Origin: Desulfoluna spongiiphila
GTDB taxonomy: Bacteria; Desulfobacterota; Desulfobacteria; Desulfobacterales; Desulfolunaceae
DNA: 64,000 nt
Reading direction: 5' to 3'
Assembly: GCF_900101345.1 (NCBI RefSeq)
Contig: NZ_FMUX01000005.1
Span: forward strand, 186,001 to 250,000
Shown: piece after piece, positions 46,232-54,760 of the stretch
Position numbering within the stretch: the first letter of the stretch is position 1
How the letters are laid out: each line of letters begins with the position of its first letter
The notes under the pieces: generated by a model
The model's input: the letters and a program-made list of their open reading frames with translations, nothing else
Told to the model about the DNA's origin: nothing
The model's database searches: none
Made by a program: the position numbers and the translations under genes

Positions 46232-48634
46232 ATGGAAAACGATGAGCCCATTACTCCTGAAGTCGTGTCTGAAAACGAGGCAGATCAGACCTCAAGCCTT
46301 GCCATTCCTCATCAGATTATGCCCGATAACCTGGTGATCCTTCCTGTCACCGGGCGTCCCTTCCTGCCGTTTCAGGCCCAGCCCCTTATTATCAGCCAGG
46401 ATAAGTGGCAGCCCACCATAGAAAAAGCCATCAACGAGAGCAACGGTCTGGTGGGTTTGGTGCTGGTGAGGCCCGAAGCCGGAGAGGTGCTCGGTCCCGA
46501 CAGTTTTTTCCGCATGGGGTGCGTGGCGCAGATCCACAACGTCATGGCCGACGGCGAAAAACTGCAGGTGGTGGCCCAGGGGGTCCGGCGGTTTACCATT
46601 GAGGACTTTTTGTCCAAGGAGGCCCCCTTCCATGTCCGGGTGACCTATCCCGTGGAGACAAGGGGGGACACGGAAAAGCTCAGGGGGTACTCCGTTGCCG
46701 TGATCAAGGGCATTCGCGAGATCATCCCCTTGAACCCCCTGTACGGGGAGGAGGTCAAGAACTTCGTTACCCGGTTCAGCCCCAACGATGCCTCGCCCCT
46801 GGCCGATTTCGGGGCGTCCATCACCACCGCCCCGGGCAAGGACATCCAGGACATCCTGGAGACCACCTCTCTGATGGATCGCATGAAAAAAGTGCTGGTC
46901 CTGTTGAAAAAAGAACACGAGTCCCTGAAACTCCAGAGCGAAATCAGCCAGGAGGTGAACAAAAGCCTCAATGACAATCAGCGAAAATTTTTCCTCCGGG
47001 AGCAGCTGAAGGTGATCCAGAAGGAGCTGGGCATCGCCAAGGATGATCGCACGGCAGACATCGATCAGTTCCGTGAGCGCCTGGAGAAGCTGGACCCGCC
47101 CGAGCATGTCCTGGAGCGGGTGGAAAGCGAGATAGACAAGATGCAGGTCCTTGAAAAGGGCTCGCCCGAATACGCCGTGTCCCGCAACTACCTCGACTGG
47201 ATCACCTCCGTGCCCTGGGGGGTCTCCTCCGAGGACAAGCTGGATATCAAGGGGGCGCGAAAAATACTCGACCGGGACCACTCGGGGCTCATGGACGTCA
47301 AAGACCGCATCATCGAGTTCCTGGCCGTGGGGGTCTATAAACAAGAGGTTTCGGGCTCCATCATGCTTCTGGTGGGCCCTCCGGGGGTGGGCAAAACCTC
47401 CATCGGAAAATCCATTGCCGAGGCCCTGGGGCGGAAATTTTACCGGTTCAGCGTGGGGGGCATGCGCGACGAAGCGGAGATCAAGGGGCACCGCCGAACG
47501 TACATCGGGGCCCTGCCGGGCAAGTTCGTTCAGGCGCTCAAGGACACCGGCGTCTCCAACCCCGTAATTATGCTTGATGAGATCGACAAGGTGGGGGCCT
47601 CCTACCAGGGAGATCCCGCCTCTGCCCTTCTGGAGGCCCTGGACCCCGAACAGAACAGCGAGTTCCTGGACCATTACTTCGATTTGAGGCTGGATCTGTC
47701 CAAGGTGCTTTTTATCTGCACGGCCAACCAGCTGGACACCATCCCCCAGCCCCTTTTGGACCGCATGGACATGACAAGGCTCTCCGGGTACATCACCGCC
47801 GAAAAGGTGGAGATCGCCCGCAAGCATCTCTGGCCCCGCCTCATGGAGCGGAGCGGGATTCCCAAAAAACAGCTGAAGATCACCGATGCGGCCATTCGGA
47901 CCATTGCCGACGGCTACGCCAGGGAAGCCGGGGTCAGGAACCTTGAAAAACAGATGAACCGCATCGTCCGAAAAGCGGTGGTGAGCTTTCTCACAACCGG
48001 GGACAAGCCTGTCTCCGTGGGGGTTAAGGACATCCCGGAGTACCTGGGGCCGCCCATTTTCCGGAAAGAGCGTCCCATGGAAGGGGTGGGCATCGTCACG
48101 GGCCTTGCCTGGACCACCATGGGGGGCGCCACCTTATCGGTGGAGGCCACCAAGATCCACGATCTTGCCAAGGGCTTCAAGCTCACCGGGCAGCTGGGGG
48201 ACGTCATGAAGGAATCAGCGGAGATCGCCTACAGCTTTGTCTCCTCCCACACACGGGATTTCTCCGTGGACAAGGCCTACTTTGATTCGGCCTTTGTCCA
48301 CCTGCATGTGCCGGAAGGGGCCACCCCCAAGGACGGCCCCAGTGCCGGGGTGACCATGAGCACGGCCCTGATCTCCCTTGCCACCGGACGAAAGATTGAC
48401 CGGCCCCTGGCCATGACAGGGGAGATTACCCTGACGGGAAAGGTTCTTCCCGTGGGAGGCATTCGCGAGAAGGTGATCGCGGCCCGTCGTATCGGTATCC
48501 GGGAGCTGGTGCTTCCCGACGACAACCGGCGGGATGTGGACGAGTTGCCCGATTACATCAGCAAGGGCATGACCTTTCATTTTGCAAAGGTCTACAAAGA
48601 TGTCTACAAGGTGGTGTTTGGCAACTCGAAATAA
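46232..48634 (+). CDS. lon: ATP-dependent protease Lon
   Basis: The 800-residue cytosolic protease degrades misfolded and regulatory proteins. It has the LAN substrate domain (about residues 40-235, starting NLVILPVTGRPFLPFQAQP), a coiled middle region, AAA+ with Walker A GPPGVGKTS, and the protease domain with catalytic Ser704 in KDGPSAG and Lys747 in GGIREK. The 43-residue spacing equals that of E. coli Lon (679/722). ATG 46232 follows AAAGGAG. An in-frame ATG 27 bases earlier is less likely. An N-terminal extension of about 35 residues rich in Glu precedes the LAN domain. Confidence 0.97.
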   Translation: MENDEPITPEVVSENEADQTSSLAIPHQIMPDNLVILPVTGRPFLPFQAQPLIISQDKWQPTIEKAINESNGLVGLVLVRPEAGEVLGPDSFFRMGCVAQIHNVMADGEKLQVVAQGVRRFTIEDFLSKEAPFHVRVTYPVETRGDTEKLRGYSVAVIKGIREIIPLNPLYGEEVKNFVTRFSPNDASPLADFGASITTAPGKDIQDILETTSLMDRMKKVLVLLKKEHESLKLQSEISQEVNKSLNDNQRKFFLREQLKVIQKELGIAKDDRTADIDQFRERLEKLDPPEHVLERVESEIDKMQVLEKGSPEYAVSRNYLDWITSVPWGVSSEDKLDIKGARKILDRDHSGLMDVKDRIIEFLAVGVYKQEVSGSIMLLVGPPGVGKTSIGKSIAEALGRKFYRFSVGGMRDEAEIKGHRRTYIGALPGKFVQALKDTGVSNPVIMLDEIDKVGASYQGDPASALLEALDPEQNSEFLDHYFDLRLDLSKVLFICTANQLDTIPQPLLDRMDMTRLSGYITAEKVEIARKHLWPRLMERSGIPKKQLKITDAAIRTIADGYAREAGVRNLEKQMNRIVRKAVVSFLTTGDKPVSVGVKDIPEYLGPPIFRKERPMEGVGIVTGLAWTTMGGATLSVEATKIHDLAKGFKLTGQLGDVMKESAEIAYSFVSSHTRDFSVDKAYFDSAFVHLHVPEGATPKDGPSAGVTMSTALISLATGRKIDRPLAMTGEITLTGKVLPVGGIREKVIAARRIGIRELVLPDDNRRDVDELPDYISKGMTFHFAKVYKDVYKVVFGNSK

Positions 48635-48729
48635 CGCACAGCTGCCTGCTGCGGCGTTGACAGGGCTGTTCCTTTCCAGCCGCAGCGGGCATGGCATGCT
48701 TCAACCCAAGGGCAACGGAGGGTCGAGCC

Positions 48730-49863
48730 GTGGATCAAGCGGTGACGCAATTTGCTTCGGTGGAGCGACTTGGGCCAGGTGAAATCAGGGCTCAGAGCCA
48801 GCTTTTCACGAGTTTTGAAATGCGCGAACTGGCCGAGGCCCTCCCCGTGGTGTTTCTGGTCCTTAACCGGTGCCGCCAGATTGTCTGTGTGAACCAGCGG
48901 TTCCTTGAACTTGCCGGGGTCAAGGACTCGGAGCAGGTGTACGGCAAGCGTCCCGGGGAAGCACTGGGGTGCGTCAACGCCCTCTCCTCGGAGTCTGGCT
49001 GCGGCACCACCGAGTTCTGCAGCGTCTGCGGAGCCGTGAAATCCATCCTGGCCTCCCAGGATGAGAAGCCTTCGGTGATGGAGTGCGTCATCACCAGTCA
49101 GGGGGGCGGGGTTCTGGAACTGCGGGTCCGGACCTCACCCATCTGGCGTGGGGGGGAGCTGTTTACTATTTTTTCCGCGGTGGATATCTCCGACGAGAAC
49201 AGGAGGAAAAGCCTGGAACGCACTTTTTTCCATGATATCTCCAATACCGCAGCCGCCATCTCCGGTACCGCCGAGCTGTTGATGGACGGCCCTGGCTTCG
49301 GGCCGGATGCAGGGGAAGTGGAAACGGTTTTTTACGCGTCCCAGTGGCTGTTGGACGAGATCCGTTCCCACAAGAATCTCCTGGAGGCCGAGGCCGGTGA
49401 GCTTCAGCCCCAGTTCATACCGGTCTCCGCCCTGGAAACCCTCCGACAATGCCTGGGGCTTTACACCCGGAACAAATCCACCCATTCCCGCACCCTGAGT
49501 CTCTCCCCGGATTCCCGGGACGCCGTCGTCGAAACCGACCCGGTCCTTTTGCGGCGCATCCTTATCAACATGTTCAAAAATGCCCTGGAGGCGACCCCCG
49601 AAGGGGGCCGCGTGGATACCGGCTGTACCCCCTGCGGCGATGCCGTTCATTTTTCAGTAACCAATGCCGGCTACATCCCCCGCGATATTCAACTTGGGAT
49701 TTTTCAGCGTTCCTTTTCCACCAAGGGCAGCGGGCGGGGGGTGGGCACGTACTCCATGAAGCTTTTTGCCGAGCGATATCTCGGTGGCACCGTCAGTTAT
49801 ACCTCTTCGCCGGATTCCGGCACCACCTTCTCCCTTTTCCTCCCTTGTCGCAACGAGGAGTAA
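48730..49863 (+). CDS. PAS sensor histidine kinase with a cysteine cluster
   Basis: The 377-residue kinase has no membrane segment and is probably cytoplasmic. A PAS domain (about residues 30-150) contains a cysteine cluster: CVNALSSESGCGTTEFCSVCGAV, with four Cys in about 20 residues, suggestive of metal or redox sensing. The phosphorylation region is FFHDISNTAAAISGTAEL (H-box HDISN), and the HATPase domain has NMFKNALEATPEGG and GRGVGTYSMKLFAERYLGG. It has no receiver, so a separate partner is needed, and none is adjacent. The start is taken as GTG 48730, with GGAGGG eight bases upstream. An ATG at 48691 is possible but lacks a site. Confidence 0.85.
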   Translation: MDQAVTQFASVERLGPGEIRAQSQLFTSFEMRELAEALPVVFLVLNRCRQIVCVNQRFLELAGVKDSEQVYGKRPGEALGCVNALSSESGCGTTEFCSVCGAVKSILASQDEKPSVMECVITSQGGGVLELRVRTSPIWRGGELFTIFSAVDISDENRRKSLERTFFHDISNTAAAISGTAELLMDGPGFGPDAGEVETVFYASQWLLDEIRSHKNLLEAEAGELQPQFIPVSALETLRQCLGLYTRNKSTHSRTLSLSPDSRDAVVETDPVLLRRILINMFKNALEATPEGGRVDTGCTPCGDAVHFSVTNAGYIPRDIQLGIFQRSFSTKGSGRGVGTYSMKLFAERYLGGTVSYTSSPDSGTTFSLFLPCRNEE

Positions 49864-49994
49864 CGAATACCTTGATTCCTCGCATGCATGGTGTATGATC
49901 CCCTGTAGTCCCATGGTTCATGAATGCTTGTTTGTGTTTCTCTTGATTTCCAGTGTGTTGTTCTCAATTTAAATCGCACGGCAAAGGAGCGGAG

Positions 49995-50819
49995 ATGTCT
50001 GAAAAGAAGCGAATTGTGATCACCGGAGGAGGCTCCGGACTGGGAAGGGCCCTGGCCCTTGTCTATGCGAGAAAAGGGTGGCGGGTCTGTGTCGCGGATA
50101 TGGACGCGCGAACCGTTGAGGAGACGGGGCGGATGATTGGCGACGCGGGCGGCGAAGGGCTGACCCGGCTGTGCGATGTCACGGCGGAGGGGGCTTTCGA
50201 AGAGCTGGCCCGGACGGTTAAAGACCAGTGGGGGGGCCTTGATGTCCTGGTCAACAATGCCGGGGTGGGTGCTGCCGGGACCCTGGATGCCATCCCCGAG
50301 GATCGCTGGGAGTGGATCATGGATGTGAATTTAAAGGCGGTGATCCAGGGGTGTCGTCACTTTATCCCCTTCATGGAGGCCCAGGGCAGCGGCCACATCG
50401 TCAATGTCGCCTCCAGCGCGGGCATCGTCTCCTTCCCTGAGATGAGCAGCTACAACGTGACCAAGGCGGGGGTGATTTCCTTGTCCGAGACCCTTTTTTC
50501 AGAACTCGCGCCCCAGGGCATCGGTGTTACTGTGGCGGCTCCTACTTTCTTCAAGACGAACCTGATGGAACGTTTCCACTCCACGGACGAGCAGCAGCGA
50601 AAAGTCGCCGAAGGGCTTTTCGCAAAGACAAAGTATACCGCTGAGGATGTGGCCCGGGAGATTGAGAAGGCCGTGCGAAAGAAGAAGCTTTATGTTATTC
50701 CTCAATGGGACGGCAAGATCATGTGGTGGATGAAGCGGCTGAGTCCCGAGCTTTTCCACAGGGGCATGGCTGTGTTTACAAAAAAAAGAGGCTTTGAGCG
50801 GATGTTCGCCAGGGCATGA
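49995..50819 (+). CDS. Short-chain dehydrogenase/reductase
   Basis: The 274-residue classical SDR has the nucleotide motif TGGGSGLGRALAL (residues 9-21), DVTAEG, NNAGVG, and active-site VASSAGIVSFPEMSSYNVTKAG, i.e. Ser and the Tyr-x3-Lys pair. The acidic ADMDART after the second strand fits NAD preference. The C-terminal extension, with a WWMKRLSPELFHRGMAVFTKK segment, may be membrane-associating and resembles SDRs acting on lipids. Substrate unknown. AAAGGAG precedes ATG 49995. The flanking genes (a kinase and a GNAT) give no clue. Confidence 0.9.
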   Translation: MSEKKRIVITGGGSGLGRALALVYARKGWRVCVADMDARTVEETGRMIGDAGGEGLTRLCDVTAEGAFEELARTVKDQWGGLDVLVNNAGVGAAGTLDAIPEDRWEWIMDVNLKAVIQGCRHFIPFMEAQGSGHIVNVASSAGIVSFPEMSSYNVTKAGVISLSETLFSELAPQGIGVTVAAPTFFKTNLMERFHSTDEQQRKVAEGLFAKTKYTAEDVAREIEKAVRKKKLYVIPQWDGKIMWWMKRLSPELFHRGMAVFTKKRGFERMFARA

Positions 50820-50866
50820 TAAGACAGGGCTCCCTGGCCCGCGGAATTTTTTAAGAGAAGGTGGGT

Positions 50867-51409
50867 ATGGATTTGATCAGTTCCCGGTTGCGTTTTCGCC
50901 CCATGGAGGAACAGGACCGGCGCTTTATGCAGCGTTTTTTAAGCGATGGAGAGCTGACACGCTGGCTCCCCGTGGATTACCCCTGCCCCATAGAGCAGGT
51001 CCACCTCCATGTGGACCGTCGGCTTGAACACTGGGACCAGTACGGTTTCGGGACCTTTGTGCTGGAAGAGCTGCACGGCAGGGAGCCCGTGGGGTACTGC
51101 GGGCTGGAGCATGTGGTGGAGAGCCCCTTCATCGATCTGCGTTACGGTTTGATCCAGACGGTGCAGGGCCGGGGGCTGGCCTTTGAGGCGGCCATGCGGC
51201 TTGTTCTGTATGGCTTTCAGGGGCTTCAGCTGCCTCGGATTTACGGGGCGGCCATGCCGGAAAACAGGGCCTCGGTGGCGGTGCTGACCAAGGTCGGCAT
51301 GCGTCCGGACAAGCGGTTCGATTGCTACGGATCCAATCTGTTTACCGCCTCCGTGGACCGGGCCACCTTTGAGCAGGCCATCCTGGCAGGTGTGGAGCAG
51401 GGGACGTGA
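50867..51409 (+). CDS. GNAT-family N-acetyltransferase
   Basis: The 180-residue protein resembles the RimJ/RimL-type GNAT group: SSRLRFRPMEEQDRRFMQRFLSD at the start, GYCGLEHV in the central sheet, the acetyl-CoA loop VQGRGLAFEAAMRLV (Q/R-x2-G-x-A/G), and a late PENRASVAVLTKVGMRP that is typical of the family. It would acetylate a protein N-terminus or small amine. ATG 50867 has AGAAGG before it. The C-terminal part is somewhat longer than minimal GNATs. Confidence 0.87.
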   Translation: MDLISSRLRFRPMEEQDRRFMQRFLSDGELTRWLPVDYPCPIEQVHLHVDRRLEHWDQYGFGTFVLEELHGREPVGYCGLEHVVESPFIDLRYGLIQTVQGRGLAFEAAMRLVLYGFQGLQLPRIYGAAMPENRASVAVLTKVGMRPDKRFDCYGSNLFTASVDRATFEQAILAGVEQGT

Positions 51410-51443
51410 CCACTTGACCCGTCAGGGCTCAGGCACAAAAAAT

Positions 51444-51526
51444 GCCGCTGCGCTTTAACCCGAGGGACGAGGGTTAAAGCGCAGCGGCAAACAGCTTTCA
51501 AGGTGGCTCACCTTGCCGCCGGAGGC
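51444..51526 (+). repeat. Intergenic GAGGGACGA-loop repeat, copy 8 (perfect 18-bp stem)
   Basis: GCCGCTGCGCTTTAACCC (51444-51461) and GGGTTAAAGCGCAGCGGC (51471-51488) are perfect reverse complements around loop GAGGGACGA. An AAGGTGGCTCACCTT hairpin and CCGCCGGAGGC follow. This stem sequence differs from all other copies yet is fully paired, the clearest sign of selection for structure. Confidence 0.85.
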
Positions 51527-51562
51527 ATCGCTTTTGAATGTTTTATTTTTGTCCCGTTTTGC

Positions 51563-51593
51563 AAAACCGCTTCGATACCGAAGCGGTTTTTTT
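51563..51593. terminator. Bidirectional terminator between GNAT and DUF3783-like genes
   Basis: AAAACCGCTTCG and CGAAGCGGTTTT form a 12-bp stem with tetraloop ATAC, with a T-run to the right and an A-run at the left, so it can serve both convergent genes. Confidence 0.9.
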
Positions 51594-51656
51594 ATTGTCT
51601 GCAGGCAAAGCGGCGTCAGGATAGAACGGCACCGGATGAACGGATTCGTCTTGCTT

Positions 51657-52082
51657 CTATCTTTTGCGGCGGGCGGCCTTGGCCATCTCCTTCTGCTCTT
51701 CGGAAAGGTGCTTGAGGAGGGTGCCCAGGGGCCAGGTCTCACTGGTTTCGGTGAGGGTGGCCCACAGGGTTCGGGGAAGGGCGTTTTCGCGCCAGCTTTT
51801 CATGAGCTGCTGGAGCTGGTTTCCAGTGATACCGGCCATGACCACGGCCACCCCGCCCAGGGCTTCCCAGTTGTTCGGCTGCTCGGTAAAGAGCTTTCCC
51901 ACCGGGGTCGCCAGATCGTCTCGTCCCGCAAAGGCGATGGGCAGGTCGCTCCACCCGAGTTGTCCCACCAGGGACACCAGGGCGTCTGCCGTTTCGGTTT
52001 CAAGGCCGCAGACCAGAAGGCCTTTGGGGCCGTAAAGCGGGGTGTCGTCGATGTCCATGGGCTGCATGGTGCCGTCGGTCAT
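51657..52082 (-). CDS. DUF3783-like small protein
   Basis: The 141-residue protein starts at ATG 52082 with AAAGGAG. It has an N-terminal Rossmann-like half (LLVCGLETETADALVSLVGQLG) and a C-terminal half VVMAGITGNQLQQLMKSWREN, then LPRTLWATLTETSETWPLGTLL, which recalls DUF3783 proteins. A basic tail KAARRKR ends it. Function unknown. It is the last gene of the minus-strand lipoprotein operon, 19 bp from the LPP20-like gene, but has no signal peptide itself and is presumably cytoplasmic. Confidence 0.75.
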   Translation of the reverse strand: MTDGTMQPMDIDDTPLYGPKGLLVCGLETETADALVSLVGQLGWSDLPIAFAGRDDLATPVGKLFTEQPNNWEALGGVAVVMAGITGNQLQQLMKSWRENALPRTLWATLTETSETWPLGTLLKHLSEEQKEMAKAARRKR

Positions 52083-52101
52083 GGTTGCTCCTTTCAAGGC
52101 G

Positions 52102-53229
52102 TTAGTTGAAATAGGCGACAATTTCAGCGGACAGAGCACCTGCGAGGCTGCGGGTGGCTTTGACGCCGGCTTCCTGATAGGTGATGTGGCCTTCGCGTTT
52201 GTTTTCGTTGAAGCTTCCCACCATCTTGCCTGTTGTGGGGTCGATGATGGCCACATCGGCTGTTGCGCGCATGAATTTGAAATTGGGGTTGTTGAGCTCC
52301 ACCCGGGAAAGGGTCATGGAGATGTGCAGGGTGGCATCGCCGCCGCGCCCGTTGGATTCCACAAGGAAACCGGCTTCGGTGAGCTTTTTGGCCAGCTTGC
52401 GGGATAGCTCCTCGCCGTTGGGTGCATCGACCTTGAGGTTGAGCCGGAAATCTGTTTTGACCTTCTGAAGGGTTGAGACAAGGGCCTCGAACTCCTTGTG
52501 GTCAGCTCCCCGGGTCGGACGGTTGATGACGCGGAGGCGGCTCACCAGGGCCTCGCGCTCAATGAAGAGGTCCATGGCTTCGTTGAGGTGCTTGAGCTGC
52601 ATCAGCTTTCCGCGGCTGGCCCGGGCTGCCTGTTCCTCCACCTCGATGCGGGCGTTGAGCCGGTTGATGTCGTGTTGCCATTTCTCAGCGGCACGTGCCC
52701 GGTCCAGGCCCGCCTCGGCCATATATTCCCGTCCGTCTTTGGTGACGGACCCTATCTCCACGCCTTCCAGTTCAACGGAAGAAGCCACACGGATTTTGGA
52801 CTGCACGTTTTTGTAGAGGGTGTCCCCCTGGGCGGAGTCCGTGACGGCCCGGGTGACCGAAGAGATGTCGCTTTCGATGCGGGACTCGAAAATATTGGAG
52901 AGCTCCGCTTTGGCCCGACGCACGGCTTCGGGACGGGATTGCCCGTACCCTTTGGCGATGAGATGGGTGGACTCGGAAAAGTCTGGCGCAGGGGTCCCCT
53001 TGGCCGGGGCGGGCCTGTACTCTTCACGGTGAGGGGGCTCAGGGGCCGGTTTGGACGCAGGGGCCGCGGCCTGGGCCGGAGGACGCCCTTCCAGTTCGTC
53101 AAAGGCTTGTCTGGCGCGCTCTCGCTGGGCCTCACTGCTGCTGCTGGTTCGGGCCTTGCCCGGAGTGGAGGCCACGCAGCCGGAAAGGGCCAGTGAGGTG
53201 GCAAGTATCAGGGGCATCAGTCGTTTCAT
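52102..53229 (-). CDS. LPP20-like lipoprotein
   Basis: The 375-residue protein has a lipoprotein signal with lipobox LSGC at residues 15-18. A Pro/Ala-rich linker (about 45-85) is followed by an LPP20-type domain (LIAKGYGQSRPEAVRRAKAEL through YMAEAGLDRARAAEKW, about 90-185). A coiled helical stretch (190-235) and a C-terminal beta domain follow (ELNNPNFKFMRATADVAIIDPTTGKMVGSFNE). LPP20 domains occur in Helicobacter LPP20 and Vibrio FlgP-like surface proteins. The neighbours are a COG3014-like lipoprotein and an LpoB-like lipoprotein, a trio found together in other proteobacteria. It probably acts at the outer membrane; the role is unknown. Confidence 0.82.
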   Translation of the reverse strand: MKRLMPLILATSLALSGCVASTPGKARTSSSSEAQRERARQAFDELEGRPPAQAAAPASKPAPEPPHREEYRPAPAKGTPAPDFSESTHLIAKGYGQSRPEAVRRAKAELSNIFESRIESDISSVTRAVTDSAQGDTLYKNVQSKIRVASSVELEGVEIGSVTKDGREYMAEAGLDRARAAEKWQHDINRLNARIEVEEQAARASRGKLMQLKHLNEAMDLFIEREALVSRLRVINRPTRGADHKEFEALVSTLQKVKTDFRLNLKVDAPNGEELSRKLAKKLTEAGFLVESNGRGGDATLHISMTLSRVELNNPNFKFMRATADVAIIDPTTGKMVGSFNENKREGHITYQEAGVKATRSLAGALSAEIVAYFN

Positions 53230-53306
53230 GTGTTCACTTATCTCCCTTGCTGGGCGGGCATCATGGGCGTGTCCGGTGCCTTGCTGGGCACCGGACGTAC
53301 CGGTGG

Positions 53307-54611
53307 TTAATGCATGGTATGGTTAAAGACAAAGACGGTCTCTCCCGCCTTGACGTTGACCGTTTCAAGGTAGGCGTCGACCCCTGCGCAGGTGATGGCC
53401 GAGGCCTTGTATTCGCCGGGTTCCACAAACCGGCTTGCGAGATAGATTTCACCGGGCAGCGTGCGCCAGGAGCGGGTGTCCGCTTTTTCCGTTGCACTGG
53501 CTGCCACCTGGCCCGCAAGCTGGGCCAGCATCCCGGCAAATTCGCCCTGTTCTTTTTCTATCTGCTTGGCCGCCGCATGAACGGCCACCTGTTTGGCAAC
53601 GGCCCGGGCAATGGTCTTGGTCCAGATGCGGGTTTTTCTGTCGTCCAGGTTCTTGACGGCAATGGCGGTGATGTTTTCCGCCAGGGCCGACGGCGTGGTG
53701 AGGGTGCTGCCGTTTGTGTCGGTCAAGACCAGGCCGCTGTCCCTGCACCCCGGCGGAAAGGTGACGTATCGGGGAAAGGCGATGGAGACGGGGCCTGTGG
53801 GGGCCAGGTGGGTGATCTTGTTTTCCACCTTTTTGGGGGCCTTCCCGTTTAACTGCACATAGACGATGCGTCCCTTTTTACGGGTGGCACGGTGGGAGGG
53901 CACCGTACCGGTGTAGCCCTTTGTCAGGCGCTTGGCTTCCCGGACCCTGTCTGCGGGAACAGCCACGCGCAACAGGTCGGCATACAAAGAGGGCGGGGTG
54001 GGGGTGCCGTAAGCCGCGTTGTAGTCTTTGTAGGCCCTGAACGCCTCGTAATAATAGATGTAGGCGTCGCTGTATTCGCCGTCCATTTCGCTCAGGATTC
54101 CGCTGATGTAGCGGCCCAGTGCGTCTTCTTTGTACACGTTTTTCGACTCGTACTGGTCGTTGTACTCCGTCAGGAGGGTGTTGAGCTTCCGGCACTCCAC
54201 AAGGGCGCTTTCGTAGTCGCCCCCGCGGATATAGGTGAAGGCGGCCATCATGTTGATGAGGGCCCGTTCAAAGTCTTCACCCGGGTAGTCGATGATCAGG
54301 TCGTTCACCAAGAACGAGGCGGCACCGGCGCTGAGGCTTTTGGTCCAGAGGGCCTGGGCCATTTCATCGGCTTGGCTGAACTCGGCCGCGGCACTTTTGA
54401 GGTCGCCGCACTCGTAGAAGATCATGGCGCAGTCGAGGTGATAGAGCAGCTGGGCATGTTTGCCGTAGTCGGATTGCCTGGTTTTGATCATCTCCTTGGA
54501 GGCGACGCAGTCACCGGCCTTGAGAAGGCTGTCCAGGTTGGCGTAGTTAAATGTAGGAGCACATCCGGTGGTGGCGATAAGAAGCGCCACCAGAAGAACA
54601 AGTCGTTTCAT
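53307..54611 (-). CDS. COG3014-like TPR lipoprotein
   Basis: The 434-residue lipoprotein has lipobox TTGC near residue 16. Helical repeats follow over residues 30-210 (TPR-like, e.g. LLYHLDCAMIFYECGDLKSAAAEFSQA and RYISGILSEMDGEYSDAYIYYYEAFRAY). A C-terminal beta-rich part from about 235 includes GRIVYVQLNGKAPKKVE and SWRTLPGEIYLASRFVEPGEY. The pattern fits the COG3014 family of unknown function that accompanies LpoB and LPP20 genes. ATG 54611 is preferred (AGGAAGG upstream); a GTG nine bases earlier is too close to that site. It is the middle gene of the operon. Confidence 0.8.
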   Translation of the reverse strand: MKRLVLLVALLIATTGCAPTFNYANLDSLLKAGDCVASKEMIKTRQSDYGKHAQLLYHLDCAMIFYECGDLKSAAAEFSQADEMAQALWTKSLSAGAASFLVNDLIIDYPGEDFERALINMMAAFTYIRGGDYESALVECRKLNTLLTEYNDQYESKNVYKEDALGRYISGILSEMDGEYSDAYIYYYEAFRAYKDYNAAYGTPTPPSLYADLLRVAVPADRVREAKRLTKGYTGTVPSHRATRKKGRIVYVQLNGKAPKKVENKITHLAPTGPVSIAFPRYVTFPPGCRDSGLVLTDTNGSTLTTPSALAENITAIAVKNLDDRKTRIWTKTIARAVAKQVAVHAAAKQIEKEQGEFAGMLAQLAGQVAASATEKADTRSWRTLPGEIYLASRFVEPGEYKASAITCAGVDAYLETVNVKAGETVFVFNHTMH

Positions 54612-54760
54612 GGGGGTCACACCTTCCTCATGAGAGCATTACACGGAGCGAGTGGACGGGCAGCCGGGCTGGCCGGAGACCGACCAGCCGGAATGCCGCC
54701 GATCTCCTGATGGAGATCGGGCGGTTTTTCGTCAATCGATACGCTGGGAAAACAGGCAGA

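Noticed and set aside
46292-47827. Minus-strand 511-codon frame opposite lon
   Set aside because: Long antisense frames are common in this GC-rich sequence. The Lon motifs on the plus strand are unambiguous.
51444-51526. Repeat units read as small proteins (frames giving SGGKVSHLES-like peptides)
   Set aside because: The same peptide-like string recurs only because the DNA repeats recur. Changes keep base pairing rather than codons, so these are not genes.
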